Below are positions 29,486-41,100 of a DNA stretch of 57,340 nt, one piece after another. Every line of letters begins with the position of its first letter. Position 1 is the stretch's first letter. Both the position numbers and the translations under genes were made by a program. The notes under the pieces are model-generated. The model made no database searches, had not been told where the DNA came from, and was given only the letters and a program-made list of their open reading frames with translations. Source of the stretch: Branchiostoma floridae (Eukaryota; Chordata; Leptocardii; Amphioxiformes; Branchiostomatidae); the NCBI RefSeq assembly GCF_000003815.2, contig NC_049982.1:32723395-32780734 (forward strand), written 5' to 3'.

Positions 29486-30867
29486 GTCTTCTGGTGAGTA
29501 TGGAATGTAGCATCATTTCTACGCACGCCTTACTGAAACCATTCATACGCTAAAATAAGTACTTTTAGATTAAAATATAGACAATTTTTTTAAAGCTCAA
29601 AATATCAACTAATGACGATGGATGGGATTTAGAATAATATCAACTCGTACTTCACCCAGACATTCCCGTAATGATGTTTGTTGACATTGCTTTGAAATTA
29701 ACATACATATCAGTGTATACAAAATAAATATTTTGGACGCAATTTTCACTCTTAACATATTTCTCCGGTTTTCTAAAACTTTCGAAATAGCCATGATGCG
29801 GAGTAGAATACTTCCAATGATTTCTAAATAATAATAAAAACATTCTGCAAGTATCTATGTTATAACACTTTGTAAAAGGGTTAGTGGACTTGGAAGGTAG
29901 CATTTCATTCATCCCTTGAAAACGAAATTTGGTGCTATGCATCAATGGTCTATCACTAAGACGCATCAGCACCCAGCAGTAACGTTGCTTAAATAATATG
30001 GGTTACTTTTTTGGGAAAATAACGTAATTCTATAATTTCAGAAACGTTTATAAATATTCTTAAAACCTTTTTACGATCCGGGGATATAAGTCTGTGTTTA
30101 AACAATAAACAAACAAAACTGTGTTTACATTCGGTGTCTTTCTAAACTATGTTACAATGAATTTTTTTTTGGTTTTATTCCAGCTTAATCTTGATTCGTT
30201 GACTATGAAACTGAATACTAGATACATATCGCACACTATAAGACAATGGGCATATTGGTTTTAGGTAAAAAAAGTGTATTTAATAATATTGACAACTGTT
30301 ATGGAAGTTTTACTCTAATCAAAAGCTTTCTTTGAATATGACTTTGTTTTAAACAGCGTAAGATATAAGGACAATTGAAGGTAAAGATATCTATATACAT
30401 CAATAAGTACAAACATTATTAAACAAATGATAATAGAAATCTAGAACAAAAACTCATCCCATGTACACTTATGTTATTGTCAAGTAAAGGTAAAGCTTTT
30501 AATTCATTGATAGATATATGATTTGTCCATTCTCCGTAGAGCTAGCGAAAAGTAAAATTCGCTAAAAGATTTCATGGTTGACAAGAATTGAAATACTATA
30601 TCATTCTTATCGCAATTAATGATATGGCAATGCAGCAGGCCTAAGTAAGTAAGTAATGCCTAAAAATTATGGTTTCGCAGGGCGAGCTTTGCTACGATTC
30701 AAAGGTTGCCCATAGTACATCAACAGAATGTTTAATTTTTTTTACATTTTGTGTAGTGAAATGGCCTTGGTCAAACTTGCAAAGTTAGAAGGTTCAGGTC
30801 TGTATTCACTGACACTGGTGGTCATTTCATCGGTAATTTTTTTTAAACACTGGCATTTTATCTTATA

Positions 30868-31480
30868 ATAATAATAATAAATTGTTTATTGCAAATTCAT
30901 GTCCATTGGGCTAATTGCAAGAGAAGAAAGACTAAATACATGAAATGAATGAATGTAGTCTAAGTACATGTAGATAAACTAAATTCTAACATACAAATAT
31001 TAAGTGGTTGAATGTACAAATGATACAGAATAGGGTACTAAGTCTACGTAGCTATTACGGGGTTTGACTTCTTCTTTGAAGTCAGTTGAAAATGAAATAA
31101 TGCCCCATGTATTCTATAATAGATTGGTTCGATGATCTTAGTAGGAAGAGAATCTTTTGTGGCGTTTTTAACAATGAAAATGTTGGCGTGATTTCGGTCA
31201 CTCTTTCAAATAGTGTTTTTCTTTCGGTGTCGAATTAGGGGCATTCACAAATAAAATGAATTTCATTTTCCACTGCTTTCGTTGTGCACTGCTCACAAAT
31301 TCTTTCTTGAACAGGCAGCTTAGTTTCGTTCAAAATAAACCTTCGTTAGACAGTTGTAACTTGATTTGTTGCAATTTGTTTGACAAATGCCGATAATATG
31401 TATGGTCGTCATTCCTCCTGTTACAAGAAGCATAAATTCTCAACAATGACACATTTACATTATACCGTTCAGTTACGGTG
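30868..31480 (-). pseudogene. LINE 3' remnant (C-terminal zinc finger and tail)
   Basis: Minus-strand fragments read LPVQERICEQCTTKAVENE, IHFICECP, then FLLRSSNQSI, matching the C-terminus encoded at 50541-50936. The 3' UTR AATTTGCAATAAAC and (TTA)n tail match the other copy's end near 51080. Several stops; dead. Confidence 0.75.
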
Positions 31481-31519
31481 CTGTAATACACCGTATGGTT
31501 ATGACTCACTGACTGACTG

Positions 31520-33350
31520 ACTGTTCAGTTTAGAGAGTGGGAATCCGATTGCAAAACAATCTGTCATGTGTCATTTTTACTTCATGGTAAATTGTGTTGG
31601 CACGCTTAACTATAATGTCAAGTTCGAACCTATCAAGCTATGCACGTGCAGCCATTTCTGAAAATATCACCAACCAACCTGTGCGCTTGTAATTCCTAGT
31701 AAATTAGCTTGTGTTCATGGTAACGACCTTCTTTTGTTATTCATTCTTTTTTGCAGTTTCCTTTTAATGATGTGCAGCATATTTTATCGTCTGCACACCA
31801 TCATTCTAAAACTTTCCCAAACGTACTCTACAAGGAAAAATTACCCATGGGAGGGAAAGGGATATAGATATACGAAGCAATCCTTGATGAGTCTCGGGCA
31901 TGGCTGCATTTTGTTTTATGTAAGAGTTTAGTGACGTTTTACAAGTTTTGTTTTTCTCTACGAGCAGACAAATTTTGGAAAAGAATAAAGAGTTTTTACA
32001 AACCCGTCATTACGTAATACCAACAAAATGATTGGTAACTCATCATGTTACTTATATATTATCTGGAAACAACTAAAAACATATATATCCAGATATTTGA
32101 GCCAATTTCTGAAATCACAATTGTAACAAAGAGACATCACCCCACATGGCGTGGTGGTCTCATGTATATTTAGGAACCTGACGTCTCATTTGTCTGTTGT
32201 TGTTGTTGTGCTCGAGAAATTCTATGTTCAAATAAAGAAAGAATGCAAAGAACACAGATTCGCTTTTTACTGTAAAACAATAAGAATCATGTCGTAACGA
32301 AGCACATCTTCGTACAGACAAGCGCCCCATTCACTAAACATACAAATTACCACCAAGTGATGACATACTAATGCATCTAAGTTTGATGTTAGGCACCTGC
32401 GAAATGGTTCGTCCTGTGTTTTGAATATTTTATTACAGTCAACCGACACCAGGAACGAACTCTGTCTACCGAGACCAAATATTGCAGTAGCTGAGGTTTA
32501 AGCGAGAAGGATTGTGAGTCACTACAGTAGAAGTCCTCTGGTAAGTGTTTTTTCTTCTTAAATTCGTGTGACAAAACCAAAATAAAATGATTTGGGACAT
32601 TTTTTGCCACACCGGGCTAAGTTAAGGTCGAAACACGACTTGTTGAAAAGATTCCGTTAGCACATACTAGATGAAACTATCGTTGGATAAATTCATCTTC
32701 TTCTTGCTTTTTTGTTATAGTGGAGATACAACAACAGATATTTTAATGATCGATGATTCGTCTAGCTGCATTAGGAATATGATTTTTTTCCAGAGGACTT
32801 AGGTATATGAAATATGGAAATAGGCTCTGTATAGCCTTTTCACATTTCATTTCTCTCTTTGGTATACAATATAAACTCAACGAAAAAAGTATCTATACTT
32901 TATTCTATTTATATACTCAAGCAGGAATTAAGCAAGAAAAACTGAAAAACTACATTCTAAGGGCCGAAATTAGCAATTTTCGTCACAACAACCGATTTTC
33001 ACGGCTACAGGAAAATTTTAAAAAACTCTTTAAATGTGGTAAAATTAAGTTTTAGGAAAATTCACTAGGTTTGGCTGCTCAAGCGTAAGTAATTTAGGCG
33101 CTAGTGGACATAAAAGTATGCGCGGTTCTCAATGAAAAGGGTTATGCTTTCTCGTATTTTTTATCTTTCATTTCAATGTTTCTAACGATATTACACAAGG
33201 TTTTGTGATTCTTTTTTTTTCTCTGTTTATGACAAACTACATTCTGGAGCTGTTATGATTTAAAACCTGTGGCGGATATACGGGCCTCGTTTTACGCGTT
33301 CATGAGCTTTATCTCACCAACTGCGTAAAGCCAGGCTTCGCAGCTTACAT
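31520..33350 (-). repeat. Right arm of the large inverted duplication
   Basis: Reverse complement partner of 26530-29100, lacking the piggyBac insertion. Bases 33350-34300 beyond it are AT-rich. 33540-33700 (inverted) has weak similarity to the inside of the piggyBac-like MITE (GCCATCTTG ... ATTAGCATAAAT). Confidence 0.85.
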
Positions 33351-34336
33351 TTTGACTAAAATTCTAACGATACAGAAACACATTAAAGAATCTTGATAGA
33401 TTAGAATGCTGTTAAGATTCTCTCAATATCTAATAAACAAACATTCGAAATATAGACACGAGTAATTTTATGATTTTGTCGTGTTTTGAATTCTGGAATG
33501 CAGATTTTACAGAAACCACTAATTTTGATTAAAATATGTCTAAGATATGGTAATGTGACAACTAAAGTTTGATCATAATTTATGCTAATGTAATGACGAA
33601 GTTAGTAAAAATTCAAGATGGCTGGCAATATCATTAGAAAAAGTACAACTGGCGTATTTTCACTCAAACTTAATCACTACCTTGTATTTTCTTAACAAAA
33701 AATATATCAACGTCTTTGATATGTTTTCATAGGATTTTAGGGTTTTATGTTTAAAAAACAAGAATCTGAACATCTAAGGTTGATAATCTAAGGTTGCGAA
33801 TAGCTAAGATACAGATGATATCATTTTATGATGTCATTTTAACGTCTTTGTAGAAGCCTTTGACATAGATATCATATTATACTTAGAGATTGATAAGAAA
33901 CTTTAATGAATTGTGAATTTTTTGTGTGATATACTTGTTACTAATAGGTATTCCAGAATCAGAATTCCCCGTTTTAGCCCCATAATCAATTAATTACGTA
34001 ATAATTACGTCATATTAATTAATAGTAATATAGAAGTTTCCAGAATTATAAAACTCTACAAGCATATCACTCCTGCAAATTTGATGATCGTATAAGCCGT
34101 AACGAATTTCAAACTAACAATAGTGAGCCGAATAAGTCTCCACCGGGCCACGGAATGCAATAAAAAGTCTGGATAGAATTAAAACAACGGAGGCTAAAAA
34201 AATTATGTGCACTGGAATTATATTGCTTAGTTACTGCATATTTTCTAATTATTAACAACAGTATATAATACTCTATTTTCGTAAGGATAAAAATTTCTTG
34301 TTATAACGACATGTATATCCAGGGTGGGGAATGATC

Positions 34337-35189
34337 ATGGCTGAAGACATCATCACCACCGATGCTGTACCGAGAGTCCACACAGACGGTGTTTTGGAGG
34401 GTACTGTGACGCAAATACGTTCGGATGCCGAAATACAGAAAGTGGCTAATGTTGTATCAAACTGGCTCCCGAATCCGACGTACGAAACAGGACACTGTCC
34501 TGAGAATGATGCCAACAGTTCTCCCCCTGTTCAAGATAACACTACCAATCCTGAACTCTACTATATTCATAATAAAGAAGAGAGACTGACTAATCCCGGG
34601 TCCTTAGACAACGACGTATCTAACGGGTATAAGGAAAATGATTATAAGAATCATATGCTTTATACAACTGACGCCAAAGTTTGTGCCGCTGAAGCAATCA
34701 AAATCTCATCAGCTAATGCCAATATTCATCCGAGTTCTGACGAAAACACATGTCAAAATGATATTGTGGCTTCGAAAGCTTACATAAATTCTCCCTCCCG
34801 ACAGAATTCAGGATACAAAACAGACAGGTCTTATTCCCGCAACAGCCTATATGAAAAAGCAACTTCAACTACAACAACGAACGGCGACGGAAATGATACA
34901 AATGTAATACCCAAAGACGACGCTTACTCTGAGATTCCTGAACAAGTCGATGTCACAGACGATGATGCCAATCAAGACCATTCCTTGCCTTACGCCGTCG
35001 AATGTGAATTCACAAATCCATCGTACATATCAGACTACAATTTAACAAAACATAATTCTGAGAAGATGGTTCCTGGAAATAATAACAATGACAATCCCCC
35101 CAAAAGACACGTGCCGACTATGGAACCTGCAGACGCCCTGAACAGGAATCCGATGTACGTGCAAAACGTACCGCAACAAGCACGTTGTC
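34337..35189 (+). CDS. Lectin receptor exon 1: cytoplasmic tail with NPxY motifs
   Basis: Open from ATG to donor TTGTC|GTAAGT. Acidic and Asn/Thr/Ser-rich, probably disordered. NPTY (about residues 46-49), NPSY (227-230) and NPMY (271-274) are NPxY motifs, known in other receptors to bind PTB domains and clathrin adaptors; DAYSEIPE and NPELYY add further tyrosines. Function is inferred from motifs only. Confidence 0.82.
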
Positions 35190-38100
35190 GTAAGTTTTAT
35201 TTTGTTGTGTGGATAAGAGTAAGAATTAAACCCCTCAAACACCAGAACAGGTCAATTTAGATCCCTGGCGTAAATTTTGAAGTACCATTTGAACATTTTG
35301 TTATGAAGAAAAACTCCTTCCGTGGCTTTGTCAGTCAAAATCTGATTTGCCACTGCCTACTTTTTTTTCTGATTTTGTCAGGAAAAGTTTTTGTAATGCC
35401 CAAGTTCTTGGTTTATTTTCACCGACACTTTGACCTCCCCATATCATGTCCCTATTTTTTTCAGAGTGCACATATGGCTGGGTTTGCATTGTTGTTACAA
35501 TATCTGCCTTGTCGTTTGCATCGGGCTTTTTCGGAATCTGGCTTCACTACAACAACGATGGTTGGAAAGCTCAAGAGGTAGAGTTACCTTCTTTATTCCA
35601 TTTAGAGCTGGAACATACATACATTTTAATGCATATTTGTGTCATGTGCAACTCACATATTACAGTGCGTTGTTTATTGTTTACCTTGACACGATGAAAC
35701 GAACAATCCGTAATTACATTTCACAGAATTTCCGTTCACTACATGTAGTAAATATATGTTCATCTATCTCCAGAACGCTGATGCTACATCCACTTCTGTT
35801 CAACCTGCTTGGGACGCCACCTACACTTATGGTCACCTTGCTGTGGACACAAACTTCACCAATGGTCAGTCTGCTGCGGACACTACAAACACCCATGGTC
35901 AGACTTCCTCGGACACCATTAGTCACCTTGCTGCTGACACCACCGAAAACCCTGGTAACCATTTTGTACCTCTGCTTTAGTCTCTACCGGACTCCGGATC
36001 GCTGGAAAATCGTAGAAATGGAACGAGTAGAGAAGTGAGCCGGCTATATTTCTCTGGCCGGCTTACTCCTCTATTTGTTCCATTTCTACGACTTTCCAGC
36101 GATCCAGAGTCTGGTAGCGATTGCCTCTGCTTTCCAACCCTAGCTTTTCGGTTTTGTGCACTGCCAAAAATTACGTCTTTGCATCAAATGCCACGAAACC
36201 TGATTTTCCGGGTTAGAAATCGTGCTATGCGAGACCCAGCACGTCCAGGGAATTTTTGGAAGTGCACCACTTTTCCTTGCAAGATATAGCAGGGCTCTAG
36301 TAATTCTTGTGCAGTCAGCGAAGAATAGGTACAGTCAGAACGTACATGTACCTATTCCACGCTAGCTGCACAGGCTGAACAGTCACAGTCTGTCTCTAGA
36401 TATTGGCAGTAGCTGTATAGTTTAGCGCCAATTCTCGCCTAATTATCTTCCCCGGTAGGACGAAGCCTAGTGCGTGTGCGTAATCCGGATGGGTAGGTTA
36501 GTATTGCCTCTATTATATACATATCTACGTTTAAACCACACCCTCTACCGGTATACCTAGGGTTTACGTAACTATCTAAAAATTTATATAGACGGTGAAT
36601 CTATCATGCTTATGTTGTGCAATGATGTCGCAGCATCTCTCACTGAATGCAATGCTATAGGGTTATTTGAAGTAATAATGTTTTTTAAAAAAGTGGGAAA
36701 AGCTACTTTGTGTTTTGTTCAAATCTTTTGCAGTACAGCTTTAAAACTATTCAGAGAAGATGCCCATATTGTGCTTGGTGATAACACATTCCAGTCTACG
36801 ATAGTTCTAAGAAAATGCGAAATTTTGAATGCATCAATCCTAGGATGGTAATGTTGATACTGAAATACACTGTTTGGTGTTCTTTTTGAGCTGGTATTAG
36901 ATTCGTATCAGTCGGTACGTCCACCAGCTCATTGGTCATTTTGTACATCATGCAAAGTCTGGACATTTTCCTTTTGTCTTCAAGAGACATCCGCCGCTGT
37001 TTTGTTTTCATTTCGGTAACACTAGCATCCTTTCTGTAGTTGTTTGTACAGACTCTAGCATCTTGGTTTTGTACCCTTCGCCTTTTATTTTTCTAAGTCT
37101 TTCTTTTTATATGTATCCCATACTGTTGCAACATATGCAAGGTACGTTCTTACCAGTGACTTAGAACTATGTAAGTGATTTTACCCTTGTGTGCATACCC
37201 ACAAGTTGCGTTTGACTTATGTTATAACGTCTTTCAGTGGGTGTATTTTTGGACTGGTGTATTTCGAAAGTTTACATGGAGTGTGTTGGAAGAGTCCATT
37301 CTTGCATGGTCGGGGAATTTAAAATCATTTTTGGACTTTGGTGACTACTAGTATGTCAAAGTCTTTCAGTGCAGATATTTTTTGGACTGCTCTAATTTGC
37401 AATTTTACATGGGGTGTGCTGGAAGAGTCCATTTTTACGTGAAAGGGTGCATTCTTAAAAATCTTTTTGGACTATGGTGATTATTTCAAAGTTGTTAAGT
37501 TGGGTTATTTTTTGACTGGTCTAATTTGAAATGTCACATAGGGTGTGCTGGAAGAAGCCATTCTTGCACAGAGGGGGCATTTTTAAATCCATTTTTAGAC
37601 TTTGTTGATATTTCAAAGTCCTATTTTAGCAGATGTATTTTTAGACTGCTCCACTTTACATATAGGTATCACGGGAAGAGTCCATTCTTGCACACGGGGG
37701 GGGGTCCAAATTCAGGTTTCGGCTCACTCACTCACTCACTCACTCAGGTCCGCATGCTCCGGGATGGAGCGTAGCGCCTGCACACACGGATCTCCACATA
37801 GGTCTGTTGAGGGCCAGCACCCAGGCGGTGGTATGGTCGAGGCCGGCAGCCCTCAGGTCGTCCTTCAGTTGTTCTTGCCAGGTATGCCTGGGACGGCCCC
37901 TGGGGCGGGACCAGTTGGGTGGGGTCGGTTCCCTCAGAAGGGCAGCTGTTTCCAGAGGTGGCTCCGTCCTGGCAATGTGGCCAAACAGGCGTAGACGGGC
38001 CTGGCGCACCTTGTTGGACAGTTGGGGTTGACTGGTGGTCTCGCGCAGGGTGACATTGGATACGTAGTCGTGCCACCTGATCCCCAGGATTCTCCGTTGG

Positions 38101-41100
38101 CACTTAGTGTCAAAGGCGTCGAGTCGGCGCTCCTGGGCAGCAGTGAGAGTCCAAGTCTCTGCCCCGTAGAGAAGAATGGACAGCACGAGGCTGTTGTAGA
38201 GCCTTATCTTTGTCTGCACAGAGATCTTGCTGCTGGTCCAAACCCTGTCCAGGCTGGCCATTGCCGAGGCGGCCCGGCCGATGCGGAGTTGGATATCTGT
38301 GTCGCTCTTGCAGTCTGATGTTATGGTGCCTCCAAGGTAACAGAACCTGTCAACAGCTTCAACCGGGTTGGAGTTGATCACCAGTCCTTGTGGAGGAGGC
38401 TCGTAGTCACTGAGGCTCTGGACCTTGGTCTTTCCCCAGCTGACCTGCAGGCCCAGCGGATGGGTTTCCGTGTCCATGGCCTGGAGGGCAAGTTGGAGGG
38501 CTTCCATGGCTTCAGCTAGGATAGCCACGTCATCCGCGTAGTCCAAGTCAGTGACAGTGACATTCCCAAAGCTTACACCACAGGCACACTGAGCCACAGT
38601 TCTGCTCATGACATAGTCAATGGCTGTATTGAACACAGATGGTGCTAAGACGCAACCCCTGGCGGACACCACTGTTGATATGGAAGGAGTCAGACATCTG
38701 TCCATTTACTCTGACGGAGGATGTAGTGATGTAGTGGTGTAGTTTTCGACGGGTGATGATTAAAAATTCCATTTTCAACGTTAGTCTTTTTAGACTGGTT
38801 TATTATGCCTTTCATGCACGGGGGACCTTTTTTTGCTAAATTCAATTTTGGATTCAGTTTCTTTTTGCATTTTGCGACTTGCAGTCGCAAAATGCTTACT
38901 GGCCAGTGTAGTCGCCGTTGTGATGAACGGACCTGTTCAATCCATGCCAAACATTTCTATACCTGTTAAAACAGGCATTTCTTCAACATGTTCGCACTAG
39001 CGCAGTGGTAAAGTTTACGCATTCTAAACCTATGCACCCGGTTCGAATCCGGGAAGGTGGATTTTTTTCAATTTTTTTTTCTTTTTTACATCCATTAAAA
39101 TACTAATTTTTACATCCATTAGGCCACACCAATTTATTTCTTTGGTTAACGGATTCGCCGCTTCGTTTTTTTGCCGAATAGAAATAAAAATTAAAAAAAA
39201 AAAACTTAAAAATGCCCCGCAACAGAGCTCACTCAAAAACAGGCAATGTGTAGTGAAATTTGCTGCAGTTCACGCAAATCTTAACAGGTGGCGTCTAGCA
39301 TGTGAAAAATCTGAAAGAAAAGAACGATAGTTTTGTTCATTTTGCCCCCAACAGACTGATTCTAAGCCGTGTGTTGACACTCAAACAGCATGTCAGATAC
39401 ATGGAGCAGTATCCAAGCTCGTGATGTTGTGATGTTGTGATGTTGAGATGAACGGACCTGTTCAATCCATGCCAAACATTTCTATACCTGTTAAAACATG
39501 CATTTCTTCAATATGTTCGCACTAGCGCAGTGGTAAAGTTTACGCATTCTAAACCAATGCACCCGGTTCGAATCCGGGGAGATGGATTTTTTTCAATTTT
39601 TTTTCTTTTTTACATCCATTAAAATACTAATTCTTACATCCATTAGGCCACACCAATTTATTTCTTTGGTTAACGGATTCGCCGCTTCGTTTTTTTGCCG
39701 AATAGAAATAGAAATTAAAAAAAAAAAAACTTAAAAATGCCCCGCAACAGAGCTCACTCAAAAACAGGCAATGTGTAGTGAAATTTGCTGCAGTTCACGC
39801 AAATTTTAACAGGTGGCGTCTAGATCTGCTGCAGTTCAGGCACATATGTGAATCTCTCCATGCGCCAATATCAGGTTTAGTTACTCTGTTCTATTTATAT
39901 GACATTCTAATAACTAGAAAAAAACGTTCACACACGCAAACATTCGCAAAATGCCAGCTTTTTTAAAAGCACTTGTTTAAAAGGCCATGTTTTCACGTTT
40001 TCATGTTTTCATGAGTATTTCTGGACTGGCCTATTGTGGAAATCCATATGGGGTACGCTGGAGTCCATTCTTGCATGGGCGGATTGTGTAAGATTCATTT
40101 TTTAGTTAAGCCGTCATGAGTTAAAGTGATTTTTTCAAATGGGTGATTTTGTTGCATAGGGAGGGAGATGGCTGAAATATGCTGTATTTGCTCTCTAGCA
40201 AATGTCGGCCTCTCTTGTTAATTGTCTTAGTCCTTATTTAGATATTCAAATTGTATTGCTAAATAACAAAGTCTGCTGTCTTTAAGCCACCTAATATTGT
40301 TTCATTCCCTACATCACTAGTGTGTCCAATAGCAGGTTACGTCAGTTTTAATGGGGTTTGCTACAAGGACTTTGCTGAGCGGAAGACGTACTGTGATGCT
40401 AGACAGACGTGTGCCGCAGACGGAGGGTTGTTGGCTATGCCGAAGGACAAGGCGACCAACGCATTCATCCATGACCTAGGAGGAGCAACCGACCAACGAT
40501 GGATTGGGTTGACTGACGCCGACAGCGACGGGAAATGGGCGTTTGCGGACGGCCAAACCCTGGAAGCATCCGGCTACAACAACTGGGAGCCAGGAGAGCC
40601 GAACAATCTTTCTGGAGGCGAAGACTGCGCCGAAGTTGGTACAAAGGTGCACTTCTGGAATGATGAACGGTGCAGCCGCACTAAGGGGTTCATTTGTCAG
40701 TTAGGTATGTCTTACAATTACATCTTGGTCTTGAGTCTGATATTGAGTTAGGGTATCAACATGTCAGATTTGAGGTAACATCAGCCAAATTGCTAGTACG
40801 GGCAGATTTATCAAAAGACGCGGATTGGTACCCCGTACTAACAGTTCTTTATCATAACATGTGGAATACAGAAGACAAAAAAAATAATGGCTGGCTTTAA
40901 AGAAAGGATACAACCTGAGGTTCTAATCTAAGTCCATAAGTTAAAAAAATATTTTATCTAATCAACAACGCCACCAGACATCACTCTGGGAACTAATGTG
41001 CTTATACAACTGGACTAACGCGTGATAATACGAGACGGAAATCGTTACTTCAATTAAAAAATTTGAAGCGTAACGAGGATGACAACGATGAATTGCAGCG

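Noticed and set aside
35042-35242. Minus-strand frame inside the lectin receptor exon
   Set aside because: Shadow of the plus-strand exon, which has a start context, a donor and matching downstream exons.
38989-39060. Functional tRNA gene
   Set aside because: The B box and T arm are good but acceptor ends do not pair and the anticodon arm is poor; better explained as a SINE-type head.
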